Below are positions 44,301 to 54,671 of a stretch of DNA of 64,000 nt, in pieces. Position 1 is the first letter of the stretch; each line of letters starts with the position of its first letter. Position numbers and translations under genes: made by a program. Origin of the DNA: Ceriagrion tenellum (Eukaryota; Arthropoda; Insecta; Odonata; Coenagrionidae); the NCBI GenBank assembly GCA_963169105.1, contig OY720635.1, positions 155,759,645 through 155,823,644 of the forward strand, in the 5' to 3' direction. The notes beneath the pieces are model-generated. The model searched no databases and was not told the origin of the DNA. It saw only the letters and a program-made list of their open reading frames with translations.

Positions 44301-44993
44301 CCAATGGCCTGTCCGTATAAAACTAGGGTTATAATGCCCTTCCTTGGTAATAAGAAGTGGGAGGTGATCGCTCCCACAGAGATCGTCATGAACGGATAAG
44401 TTAAATTTTGTACTTATGGCGCTCGATACAATGCACAAATCTATGCTTGAAGAGTCGCCGGTAAAGGAATTAAAACGGGTTTTTTCCCCATTGTTCAATA
44501 AAACCAAGTCATTATCTAAAATAAGGGAGGATAAAATCCGTCCTCTACGATTGCATTGCCTTCTTGGGCTTCCCCAAAGAGGATCGTGGGCGTTAAAATC
44601 TCCTAGTAAAATAAACGGCTGAGGTAGTTGACGGACAAGAGCATTCAGGTAAAATTGAGTGACCGGTGCACCCTCGGGCAGGTACACGTTGCATAGCGTG
44701 ATCGCCTCGGGGGCGTACACGGTGACTGCCACCGCTTGGTACGGCGTGTTTAGGTGCACTCGGGAGGTGTAAAGGGCCTCCCGAATAGCAACCATAACTC
44801 CACCATGGGCTCGTTGGCCACTGATTTCGTCAAATCTAAAAACGTTAAAACCTTTTAAAATCCCCTTGTCCGCCATTTTGAAATGCGTTTCTTGCAGACA
44901 AACACAACATGGGTTAAATTCGCGAGTTAAAATGGCCAGCTCCTCCTTATGCCGATAAAAACCATTACAGTTCCACTGTAAGATAAAAACCAT
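41304..44993 (-). pseudogene. E4 ORF2: endonuclease, reverse transcriptase, RNase H; one nonsense codon
   Basis: One frame of 1230 codons with a single TAG at 42726-42728, where E5 has AAG (Lys). Endonuclease: ILQWNCNGFYRHKEE, VCLQETHFK, LLGDFNAHDPLWG, SDHLPLL. RT: YRPISLTNCLCKLMERMV, CGFRRGRSTIDHL, VFFDIEKAYDTVWRRK, DNGVPQGSVLSVTLF, catalytic SLFVDDFAIF. RNase H: PVFSDDSKSDAACG (E5 has FTDGSKF), VYTAELLAIKMALGG, ICSDSLSALN, WVPGHVGITGNERADALA. C-terminal HCCH motif (CDDCDCPLSVRHILTECDKY). The stop falls just after RT, removing RNase H from the product. Starts at ATG 44993. Confidence 0.9.
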
Positions 44994-45072
44994 AAAAGGT
45001 GAGTAATAAATAATTTTAAAATTAAAAAAAATAAATAAATAATAAAAACGGGCATTAAGTTCAGAGGGAGAA

Positions 45073-46275
45073 TCAGCGCTTTATGCGATGTCTCCTCCCC
45101 TTAGACCTAGCCCGGCGGACCTCCGACTCAGAGACATATTCTTCCTCTTCCATCGATTCTGGTTGGCTCTGGCGGGCCGGACCAGATGGCCCGGGGGATT
45201 GGGATTTTCCACGCCTGATTTGCGTGGCCGGGGTGGAGTTGTTCGGGTTCTTAACGGGAGAACCCGAACTGGTGGCGTTCGTCTTTGCCGGATTTTGGGC
45301 CTTAGCCGGCTCGGCCGATTTCTTCGTCGTGGCTTTCTGGGGCATACTCTTCGGTACATTAGATTCTTTTACGCTGTTCGTGGGTTTGATTTCTTCGGTC
45401 TGTGTGGAGATGGTACACATTTTCTTGGGGGTTGCTGCTACACCTGCCCAAGATCGGGAAAACGTAGGGGCCATGAGACTCCGATACTTCTGCCGCGCCT
45501 CTCCATACGGGATTTTATCTAGGGTCTTTATTTCCATAATTTTCCTTTCATCCTTCATCACAGGGCAATCACGAGAGTACGCTGGATGCGAACCCTCGCA
45601 GTTTACACAGAAAGGATCGGAGGAACACACGTCACCCTCATGCTTGTCCTTGCCACAGCGCGGGCAGGTGGTCTTACCCTCACATCGCGGTGCGATGTGG
45701 CCGAACTTTTGGCATTGAAAGCAACGCATGGGATTGGGTATGAATGGCCGCACTGGGACCGAATTATAACCTAAATATACTTTCTCGGGGAGCTTATCGA
45801 GAGCGAACGTGAGGATCACAGATGTAGTATTAATCATCTCACCGTTCCTCCTAGTCGTAAGGCGGCGACAGTCCGTTACACCTTGTGAGGCCATTTCTCT
45901 CTTTATTTCATCTACTTCAACGTAGAGGAGATCATAATGACTTATAACTCCCCGAGAAGTATTTAGGGTGCGGTGGATATCTACCGTGACCGGGATGTCA
46001 TGGAGTTTTTTCACTTTTAGCAGTTTTTCGGCCTGATTTATATTAGCAGTCTCAACCAATAGAGTACCATCTCTTAGTTTTTTAACTGAGTGAGGTTCCC
46101 CAGGGATAACCGCAGACAGTGAACGTTTAATGAAGAAGGGAGACACCTTTTTAAGCGTCTCACCATCTTTCGCACATTTTACTATCAAATAGCGCATGCT
46201 CTTAACAAAAATATTATCTCCCCCGCCCGTATCCGGGCGGGATCTTTTATTTGGAGGGAGTGAGATTGTCTCCAT
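45073..46275 (-). CDS. E4 ORF1 (gag-like CCHC zinc-knuckle protein)
   Basis: 400 residues, intact. The start at 46275 (METISLPPNKRSRPDTGGG) is chosen because it aligns with E1 and E3; the frame is open further to 46341. The N-terminal fold has YLIVKCAKDGETLKKVSPFF and KKLRDGTLLVETA, and the middle has LDKLPEKVYLGYNSVPVRPF. Three zinc knuckles are complete: MRCFQCQKFGHIAPRC, TCPRCGKDKHEGDVC and FCVNCEGSHPAYSRDC. A Ser/Pro/Lys-rich tail ends in an Arg/Lys cluster. Expected role: RNA binding and delivery to the nucleus. Best-preserved ORF1 in the window. Confidence 0.88.
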   Translation of the reverse strand: METISLPPNKRSRPDTGGGDNIFVKSMRYLIVKCAKDGETLKKVSPFFIKRSLSAVIPGEPHSVKKLRDGTLLVETANINQAEKLLKVKKLHDIPVTVDIHRTLNTSRGVISHYDLLYVEVDEIKREMASQGVTDCRRLTTRRNGEMINTTSVILTFALDKLPEKVYLGYNSVPVRPFIPNPMRCFQCQKFGHIAPRCEGKTTCPRCGKDKHEGDVCSSDPFCVNCEGSHPAYSRDCPVMKDERKIMEIKTLDKIPYGEARQKYRSLMAPTFSRSWAGVAATPKKMCTISTQTEEIKPTNSVKESNVPKSMPQKATTKKSAEPAKAQNPAKTNATSSGSPVKNPNNSTPATQIRRGKSQSPGPSGPARQSQPESMEEEEYVSESEVRRARSKGRRHRIKR

Positions 46276-46869
46276 GAAAATTAGGAATTCATCCCCTGGG
46301 CTCCCCACCCACCACGGAGCCACACATTCGGGACGCCACACCGTAAACCGGTGTGGTCGCCAGGGCTACCCAAGGGATATAGCACCATTGTTTAGGGGGC
46401 CTGATTCGGGTGGGGCCTCCAGTGCATGGGCCCTCCAAACCCATACACCTTTGGCCGCCCTACACAAACCCCCGTCACTCCAGCACTCGCCATCGAAACG
46501 TGTCGATAAGCCGATTGATCAAGACTGGCTAGATCTTGACCGCCCGTTTACAGGGAATCCAGGGCCGAAGTGGGGTGTTGACCTCCGGCCCATACCGGGC
46601 TTCCGACACCCGGCTGGGTTCCAGAGAACTCACCCACCAGGATCCCCTTCTCCCCCTTACGGGTCTCCGCACACGGCTAACATGCGGGTGGATCGCAGGC
46701 CAGCTGGTATGGCCGCACACAGACAGTGGACCCACAAAACTGTCCGGACGCATCCCTTTGCTGCCTGGGGGTTTGTTTTCGGGGTTTCACCTCCCCGCCC
46801 TTTTAGTCGCCTCTTACGACAAGCAGGGATACTGCGGGAGTATTCTCCATCCCCCTACCCGCACGGGTG
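46276..46869 (-). promoter_or_regulatory. E4 5' UTR, conserved leader module
   Basis: Leader of a nearly intact element, so the reference for E1, E2 and E3. The extreme 5' end is CGTGCGGGTAGGGGGATGG on the minus strand, then CCGCAGTATCCCTGCTTGTC, CGTAAGAGGCGACTAAAAGG and, further in, CGGTTTACGGTGTGGCG. Probable internal promoter. Confidence 0.6.
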
Positions 46870-46883
46870 ACCGTGTTCTTAGT

Positions 46884-47147
46884 CATTGCCCCCTCTTTTA
46901 CCAACCACCCTCACCGGCTGACTCAAAAATATGCATGGACTCACTAATCAAGTACATCTTATCACCAACCCCTACACTTTATCCCTGTCAGCCTTCCTTT
47001 CTCGAGTGCTTATCATTTTGATATGGTTGAGGTCAATTACCTTAATGTTGATGAGGTCGAAAATTTTTGGTAATTGCTACATCTATGAGGCACAGAAATA
47101 CTCTCCAGTGATTCACTCTGGCACGATGATGATATGCGTTCTTATCA
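46884..47147. other. Polinton interior right of E4, no gene
   Basis: Unique non-coding sequence between the E4 target duplication and the duplicated promoter cassette. Confidence 0.5.
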
Positions 47148-47345
47148 TTTTGTTTGTGGATACATTTCCCCCAGCCCCCTTCTATAAGAATGCGCTCTCC
47201 ATTCCTGCACAACTATATAAGATTTTGTAGGATGACAGATGGCAATATGTGTCCTAAGCACTTTGTGTATGGATACATGCCCTCATCCCTTCCTACAAAC
47301 CTGCGCTTTCCACTCCTACCCCGTCTATATAAGATTTGTGGGAAG
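47148..47345 (+). promoter_or_regulatory. Duplicated TATA-box promoter cassette upstream of the spliced Polinton gene
   Basis: Two related units of about 80 bp lie 112 bp apart. Each has TTTGTG-ATGGATACAT-like sequence, a pyrimidine-rich stretch, GCGCTYTCCA and a TATA box TATATAAGATTTKTG (TATATAA at 47214-47220 and 47326-47332). The second box is 100 bp upstream of the ATG at 47432, leaving about 70 bp of 5' UTR. Promoter function is inferred from motif and position. Confidence 0.6.
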
Positions 47346-47431
47346 GAACAATGAAACTGTTTTCTCAGTGACTGTCTTAGACACAAGTGTTCCTGAAAGT
47401 TCTCTCCTAAGTATCCTAAGAGATCCTGAAA

Positions 47432-49642
47432 ATGGCCGGTCGTCTTAATATCGTTTCTAAGGAGGTGATGGATTTGTGCCGTAGGAGGGTAATGTCCCAC
47501 CAAGTGAAGAAGGCTGCGAACGCGTACCTCACAATGGTTTATAACGAAGAGAAACGGCTAGGGATAGGCCAAAAAGAGGTTGATAAAATAGCAGAGTTTA
47601 TTAACCTAATTGAAAGCCTTACAAACGCACAACTGTGCGACGAGAGGTTGGGTGATGCGATGCATCGGTATCTGAACATGTGTGAGCAACGATACGCCGA
47701 CTTATTGGAAGCTGCAAGGAGGAGACGAAGATGCGCGAGCAGACAACAAGACGTCCACAGCAACCAGAAAGAGGCTGAGAACCCCACGACATCGAAGGAT
47801 CTTCATGTAATTCAAGGTAATAATTTTATCGTTTTCCAAAACGGCTCGAATGTTCATATGTTAAACTAATTTTATGGGATATGAAATGACTTCATTATAA
47901 TCTTTCGTATTTTGCATTAACGATACTTTAATCACTCGTAGCGTTTGAAGATGATCACACGGATGACGCTGCCCTTGCAAAGGCTGCCAATGATGCGGAG
48001 GTTGCGATGGAAATAACTGGTAAGTATTCACGGGCTCGGAGAATTATAAGAATGTATTATGTTTCATAATCTCACATTACTCTGTCCTTTCATATGTAAT
48101 TAATGAATTAACCAATTATCTCGCATTAATTTCAGTTTCCGAACGAAAAAGAATCTTTTCGGGAAATGATACCGACGGTGAAGGTGAAATTGTACGGATG
48201 AAGAAGAGACGCCGAATCGTTGGTAAGATTATTATTATTCATTTAAATTTATTTTTACTATAATTTGGTAAAGAAAGTATGAACTATGCTTATAAACAGA
48301 TGCACGCCGTAATTAATGACGAATAATATAAATCGTTTCAGTTCTCGACGACACGGACGAGGGTGATGATGATGATGATGCAGCCCCCGCACCTGAGTCT
48401 CAAGACGGTTGCGGCATTGTCCAAGAGGGAGGAGGCATGCGAAATGCGGAGACGGATGGACCAGACGAGGAGGAGGAGGAGGAAGAAGATGATGAAGGAG
48501 ACCAGGGGACGGTAGAAGAGGTGGCGGTGAACCAATCCCAAGAGGATACGTCCAAAACTGAAAGGAGCGAGAGGAGCAACACAGCAGTGCAGGAGGGCTG
48601 TGGAAAGGAAAGGGAAGAAGAGGAAGAGAAGAAAGGAGAGGAGAAAGGAGAGGAGAAAGAAGAGGAGAAAGAAGAGGAGAAAGAAGAGGAGAAAGAAGAG
48701 GAGAAAGAAGAGGAGAAAGAAGAGGAGAAAGAAGAGGAGAAAGAAGAGGAGAAAGAAGAGGAGAAAGAAGAGGAGAAAGAAGAGGAGAAAGAAGAGGAGA
48801 AAGAAGAGGAGAAAGAAGAGGAGAAAGAAGAGGAGAAAGAAGAGGAGAAAGAAGAGGAGAAAGGAGTGGAGAAAGAAGAGGAGAAAGGAGTGGAGAAAGG
48901 AGTGGAGAAAGGAGTGGAGAAAGGAGTGGAGAAAGGAGTGGAGAAAGGAGTGGAGAAAGGAGTGGAGAAAGGAGTGGAGAAAGGAGTGGAGAAAGGAGTG
49001 GAGAAAGGAGTGGAGAAAGGAGTGGAGAAAGGAGTGGAGAAAGGAGTGGAGAAAGGAGTGGAGAAAGGAGTGGAGAAAGGAGTGGAGAAAGGAGTGGAGA
49101 AAGGAGTGGAGAAAGGAGTGGAGAAAGGAGTGGAGAAAGGAGTGGAGAAAGGAGTGGAGAAAGGAGTGGAGAAAGGAGTGGAGAAAGGAGTGGAGAAAGG
49201 AGTGGAGAAAGGAGTGGAGAAAGGAGTGGAGAAAGGAGTGGAGAAAGGAGTGGAGAAAAGCGAGACTTGTGAGACTGAAGGAGACGAAACCATGTCAGCC
49301 AGCGAGAGTATCACCGATAAAGGTAAATTTTGCCTGATAGAAGAAAGTGAAAGATTTTATAAGAAATTTAATATTACGGGTAGAGCTTTTAGACTAAAGT
49401 TAAATGAAAGCCCTGATGGTACTTCACCTATTACATGGATGGAGGACGTTTTTGACGATGTTTTGAATTATATTAAATCTAAGGGTGTTGAAGACCATGA
49501 TCAATTAGGTGTTTCAATTTTTATGAAGTCATCGCCTGAAAAGGCGATCGGTATCTCATTTAGACGTTCAGATCAGCTCTTTTCTGACGTCATATTTGAT
49601 GTTTTCTCAAAAGCTGTACAGAGTAATGATGATTATTTGTAA
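47432..49642 (+). CDS. Four-exon Polinton gene: helical N-terminus, Glu/Lys repeat, PolB-N-like C-terminus
   Basis: Exons predicted at 47432-47816, 47942-48019, 48136-48222 and 48342-49642. Every donor is G/GTAA and every acceptor YAG; all three introns (about 116-125 bp) are phase 1, and the frame joins to 616 residues. Exon 1 is helical and Arg-rich at its end ([19 protein letters not shown]); exons 2-3 are short and acidic/basic (MKKRRRIV). Exon 4 is acidic, then about 50 four-residue repeats, then [18 protein letters not shown] through [11 protein letters not shown]. That last domain resembles the region preceding PolB in Polintons; it ends at a TAA (49640-49642) after which PolB continues in the same frame. 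Function of the front part unknown. Confidence 0.65.
48630..49257 (+). repeat. 12-bp coding minisatellite in two blocks, (EKEE)n then (EKGV)n
   Basis: Block 1 (about 48651-48864) is GAGAAAGAAGAG repeated about 18 times; block 2 (about 48889-49257) is GAGAAAGGAGTG repeated about 31 times, with a mixed boundary where both units alternate. The unit is a multiple of 3, so the reading frame survives expansion. The opposite strand is also open (Phe-Ser-Thr-Pro repeats), a composition effect. Exact copy number may be an assembly estimate. Confidence 0.95.
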
Positions 49643-52600
49643 ACGAAATATGTGAATATTACAGTGCATCATGTCGCTATGCCTCAGGGTAGGGGGAAAA
49701 GATTTACTCACCCTAATTCCCTCTCTTTTCGCGATTTTTGTGACACCAAGAAAAGCATTGTTGTTATTAAAAACGATGACACCATGTGTCTCGCGAGGGC
49801 AATTGTTGTAGCCGTTTCGCGTGTCACTGATGATGCACGAACGTACGCCAATGTGCGAAAAAATGTGGGGGGTGCTCAAGACGTGAGAGTCCAGGAAATT
49901 GTGAGAAACTCTCACATCAATCTGGAAAATGGTGGGGGTATCGAGGAGATCAAACTTTTCCAGGATTATTTAAAAGACTTTGTAATCACGGTTTACAGCG
50001 ACAGAAAGGGGCGCGACGTAGTTTTTGAGGGACTCTCTCATTTGAGTGATGGGAAAAAACACATAGACCTCCTCTACGGTGACGGTCACTTCAACGTGAT
50101 CACGTCGGTCACAGGGGCATTTTCGTGTTCATATTATTGTAGGAAGTGCCATGTGCCTTATAATGATAAAAACGCTCACAAATGTGAAAAGTCATGTCCA
50201 CAGTGCAACGCAAATTCCGTATGTCAAAACGGTACGCCTAGAATTAAGTGCAATTCATGTCAAAGGTATTTTTTCAATCAGAAATGCTTTGATAACCATT
50301 TGCGGTCAGTAGGAAATAGCAATGCAGCCTCCTCCTCCACCTCTCTCTCCGTTTGTGACAGATGGAAGTTTTGTTGTATTTGCCACAAAGTTTATTCCAC
50401 GGAAGGGCGGTCATCTGCCCATGAATGTGGGGAAGTATTTTGCAATATATGTAAATGTTTTCAATCCGCACCACATTTTTGCTTCATGCAACAGGATGAT
50501 AAAAAATCAACCAAGAGAGGGGAGAAATTTCTGTATATAGTTTATGATATAGAATGTCGACAAGACTCCAAACTAAATAATAGCGCTTTCGAACATCAGC
50601 CAATTCTATGTATCGCTCAGCAGGCATGTCCATCGTGTTGCCATATTCAAGAATCCAACCATGTGTGTCACGAGTGTGGGCCGCGTCAGTATATCTTTGA
50701 TGGTGAGGATCCCGTGGCTGAATTTTTTGAATACCTCATGCTCCCCAGAAAACAATTTAAAAATCTAGTCATTGTGGCTCATCACATGAAGGGTTACGAT
50801 GGGCAATTTCTTCTAAATCACATGATTACTAATTTGAAGTGGGAGCCAAAAGTTTTGATGACAGGGACAAAAATCATCTCTATGCAAATGGATAATTTTA
50901 AATTTATCGATTCCCTAAATTTCATGCCCATGTCTTTGGCAAAGCTGCCCAAAGCGTTTAATTTATCTCAAAACATGAAGAAGGGTTTCTTTTCATACTT
51001 TTTTAATGAGAGGCTATAAAGGGGCACTCCCGCCCAAAGATTCTTACGGAGCCGAATGTATGAGAGAGGGCGAAAGAGAGGAATTTGACGTCTGGTATTC
51101 TCAACAGACACATTTTGATTTTGAAAGAGAAATTAGGGAGTACTGTAGCAATGATGTTACTATTCTGAGGCTGGCGTCATTGCAGTTTTGCGATCAATTC
51201 CACAAATTAACATCTGTGAACCCCTTTAAGGAGTCATTGACTATTGCTGGTGCTTGTATGCTGGCATATAGAAGGAATTTTCTTACCAGCAATACCATCG
51301 GTATTGTACCACCTGGGGGGTATAGATGGAGAGATAGACAATCTCATGTGGGTCTGATGTGGTTGCTGGTGGAGGAATTGAAACGCGGGGTAAAAATTGA
51401 ACACGCAGGCAATGGGTGTGAAATCAAATTCATGGAGAGAAAAGTAGATGGATACTTGAAAGAGGGGAATGATATCACAATATTTGAATTTTATGGTTGC
51501 TATTTCCACGGCTGCCCTAAATGCTATGAAAATAGAGATTTCCCAATAGTAAACACCGCAGGGGAGAGTATGAACTCTAGGTACGAGAGTACAATGAGAA
51601 GACGGGAACAGTTACTGAGAGGCGATTGTAGATTAGTAGAAATGTGGGAATGCGAGTTCTCAAGAACGTTGAATGCTGAGCCAGAACTTGTAAAATATGT
51701 TGAAAACAGTGTACTTTTTCTAAAAAAACCGTTAGACCCACGCGATGCGTTCTTTGGTGGTCGAACTAACGCTGGAAAATTGTACCATAAAGCCAGAGAA
51801 GGAGATGAAAAAATCAGATATTTTGATGTCTGTTCCCTCTACCCGTTTATTAATAAATGGAAAAAATACCCCATTGGTCATCCTAAAATATTTATTAGTA
51901 ATGAAGTACCACCGATGGATAAATGGGAGGGACTGATAAAATGTTGTGTACTTCCGCCGCGAAACTTGTACCACCCGATACTCCCGTATAGGTGGGAAAA
52001 CAAGCTAACGTTTCCGTTGTGTAGATTCTGTGTGCAGAAAAATGTACAGTACGACTGTCCCCACGAGAAAGAGTCAGATAGATGGATTGTCGGTACCTGG
52101 GTGACGGATGAGGTAAAGATGGCTGTAAGAAAGGGGTACCGCATCATTGAATCGTATGAGCTATGGCAATATGAAACGACATGCTTCGACAGAAAGGAAA
52201 AGAAGGGGGGAATATTCTCCAATTATATCAATACATTTTTAAAAATAAAACTTGAATCCAGTGGTTGGCCTGCTGAGTGTAGAACACTCGATGACAGAAA
52301 GAAATGGTTGGACATGGTTCATGAAAAAGAAGGGATAGATTTAGATGTGGGGAAAATTGTGAAAAATGAAGGCCTCCGGTCGATAGCTAAGTTGATGTTG
52401 AATTCCCTATGGGGTAAGTTTGGGCAAAGGGACATTTTCCCGGTGACTGAATTTTTGTCTAGTGAGGCTGATTTATATGCTAAACTCACAGATCCAAATA
52501 TTGAGGTTACCCGTTTATTGCCAATAAATGATGATACCCTGTGCGTGTGTAGCATCAATGCTACGGATGCTCCGAAACCTAACCCCAATATAAATATACC

Positions 52601-52668
52601 TATACCACAGCTCAGGCACGGTTGGTATTATTCGACTACTTGGATAAGTTGGGTCAACGTGCATTGTA
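49643..52668 (+). pseudogene. Polinton DNA polymerase B, exonuclease and palm part
   Basis: Protein-primed-type family B polymerase that would replicate the element. It continues in frame from the upstream gene after one TAA. Frame to 51019: VAMPQGRGKRFTHP, a zinc-binding cysteine-rich region (residue spacing CxxC repeated, 50150-50480), Exo I YIVYDIECRQD, Exo II VAHHMKGYDGQFLL. Frame change at 51006-51019, then Exo III REYCSNDVTIL, Pol motif A RYFDVCSLYPFINKW and motif B KLMLNSLWGKFGQR. Another frameshift near 52600 precedes the motif C segment, which is cut at 52668/52678 by a DNA transposon. At least one stop, two frameshifts and the insertion: inactive. Confidence 0.9.
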
Positions 52669-53228
52669 CTGGGACACTAGGGTGGTCCTTATTTTTCGAT
52701 TTTTCGAATTGCTCTCGGGACACCCCCTCATTTTGTGCCAATTGGTGTAAAAACATGTGCTGTAAAATATTATCGTAATTGGATAACGGGAAGACGTGCC
52801 GCATCGCACTCAAAGTTGTGAAATTTTGGCATTTTTGGCTATTTTTCGGACATTAATGGCCATAAGAAGGCGCTGCTATTTTTCAACTGATTTTCTCTGG
52901 TAGCAAACGACTCATTAGACATTTGGCATACTTCACATATAATATTTTACAATTCTGACCGCTGGTTCCCTAGATACGGCCCCAAGAGTGAGCGCGTGCC
53001 ATCCCAAGTGGCGCCCTCTCGCGCCAATGCTCGAAGCTCCCGAGTCCGCTGCTGCTCTCGGCGTTAGTCCAATTCCTTCGACAAAATGTGTTGTTTTGCG
53101 ATATTTTATTAAAAAATTTTAATTTGTTAATGATATTAAATTAAAAATGCACATTTATTGAAAATTCAATGTAAATGCTGTTTTCTGGCCATATAATAAT
53201 AAACTATTCATACATAGTTTACCTACAC

Positions 53229-53608
53229 CTATAGTCTTTCCAAGCTCCCGTGAGACCTGGTGGATTAACTTTCCTTTCCATTCCATTCACAAGCACAAAG
53301 CGCAAGAATCCTTATTTCGCTAATTCCTATCGCTGTAAACGGTCTGGGAAGGATGTGTCGCCTATTGGACTTAACATGACTAAACACCAACTTTTCACTG
53401 TTAATTTTTTGTCTCCGTGGAATTTCAAAATAAGTAATGTTCGCACAATATAAAGAATAATGATCGGAATTCATTTACTCAAGTAAATATGTCTTGTTAT
53501 ACTATTTTTAACCTGCAAAACAGGCTTAAATACTGTCTGCGTGTGAATGGAGTGGGAAGAACGTTAATCCGTCAGGTCTCACGGAAGTTTGGACAATGGA
53601 CAGACTAT
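53229..53608. repeat. Small foldback (MITE-like) inside transposon V
   Basis: ATAGTCTTTCCAAGCTCCCG at the left and its imperfect inverse ending GGACAGACTATAAC at the right share a TTCCGTGAGACCTG core over about 40 bp. The spacer of about 290 bp has no gene. Looks like a nested MITE with a TA-type duplication. Confidence 0.5.
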
Positions 53609-53859
53609 AACCTCATATTGTAACTGATGTAGAGGAAGTTGAGATATATTTGTCTTTTATTTAGGGTGCGACACAAATGCTTTGGTCCCAACACCTAATT
53701 AAATTGGTTCATATTCATATAAAGTAACAAAGCAGGCATAGGAAAAACGTGAAAATCTACGTAAGCGAAATGTTTCGATGAAACATTGTTTGAGGTGCAG
53801 AGAATTAGTCGCTCCAACACACAGACTTGAATCCTAGTCGGCAGAACCCAAGGCTTGCC

Positions 53860-53867
53860 TATATAAA
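53860..53867 (+). promoter_or_regulatory. TATA box of transposon V
   Basis: TATATAAA, 115 bp before the ATG at 53975, in otherwise non-coding sequence. Position fits a core promoter for the downstream ORFs. Confidence 0.45.
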
Positions 53868-53974
53868 CTGGACAGTTTAGATGTACGTTTACAGCATAGG
53901 AACCGGAGATTTACTTCGATATGAAGACGGCTGCTGCGGTGGAGCTTGGAGTAGAGTGGACTGCTTGGTAGCAT

Positions 53975-54512
53975 TTGGATATGGAAACTAAAAACGCCAG
54001 TCATATATTCCTAATTGGTCATTACGAGAATCAAATTGCTGGTTCTAAGTTGCCAACTAATGGACAGGTGCTACGAGTTATTTTCTATAACATTCGTAAG
54101 GTAAATTTAAATTTGCGATCTAGTGCTAGTCTGGCATTGAAAGAAGTGGAAGTTTTTTGGGAGAAAGCGCGGATACCAACGCGGAAATTTCAGCACAGCA
54201 TCAGCAAGGTGGAAAGTCTCCACCAAGAGTGGCGCTTATTGCAAAAATCTTCTGGACGAAGGACTCGGGCGCAGATTGAAAAGGAGTTAAAATTCGTGTC
54301 AGCCCTAGATGATCTGTTCGACATCGCTCATGCTTTAGAGATGATAACTCTCGAAGAGGACAGACTTTTCCTCCTCAGTAACGAGAAAAGGGCAGACCGG
54401 GATGTATGCTTGGACTGGATAAGTCTTCACAACAGAGAGAAAGGGAGACTATTCTACGGCACGAACAAGAGGAATTGCGGCTTCAGAGGTTAAATGGCGT
54501 CGAAAAAGACAG
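53975..54512 (+). pseudogene. Transposon V first ORF (N-terminal exon), frameshifted
   Basis: ATG at 53975; reads GHYENQIAGSKLPTNGQVLR, then LALKEVEVFWEKARIPTR, FVSALDDLFDIAHA and EEDRLFLLSNEK. After about residue 135 the frame slips (family pattern EKGRPGCMLGLDK appears in another frame) and slips again before LRLQRLNGVEKD. It ends at a possible donor AG/GTAATA (54513); a matching acceptor TATAG lies at 54671. Function unknown; the same ORF pair accompanies this transposase type in other insects as far as I recall, which needs checking. Confidence 0.5.
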
Positions 54513-54671
54513 GTAATACTTCATTATTATTAAAACCTGACCTAAACCAATCATTCATCAACACTACTGAATGATTTCTGTAGAATAATAATTAGAATAT
54601 CCAAATATAGCACTATATTGCTGTTAGTTACTTTAAATCTCATACATTTTTCAAATGTTTGCAAATTATAG

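Larger units (their letters stand above)
41134..46869 (-). mobile_element. Nearly complete I-group non-LTR retrotransposon E4
   Basis: Flanked by ACCGTGTTCTTAGT at 41120-41133 and 46870-46883, a 14-bp target duplication. On the minus strand: leader from 46869, ORF1 (46275-45073), 80-bp spacer, ORF2 (44993-41304), about 170-bp 3' UTR, (TAC)n tail. Total 5.74 kb. The only obvious lesion is one stop codon in ORF2. E5 at the window end is a near-identical sister, so the family moved recently. Confidence 0.95.

Noticed and set aside
48630..49257. CRISPR-like regular array
   Set aside because: Units are contiguous 12-mers with no spacers, in a eukaryotic TE; it is a minisatellite.
48400..49314. 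Minus-strand ORF of 304 residues made of Phe-Ser-Thr-Pro and Phe-Ser-Ser-Ser repeats
   Set aside because: It is the antisense of the 12-bp coding minisatellite; its openness is a consequence of unit length and composition, while the sense strand connects to spliced exons and a recognisable C-terminal domain.
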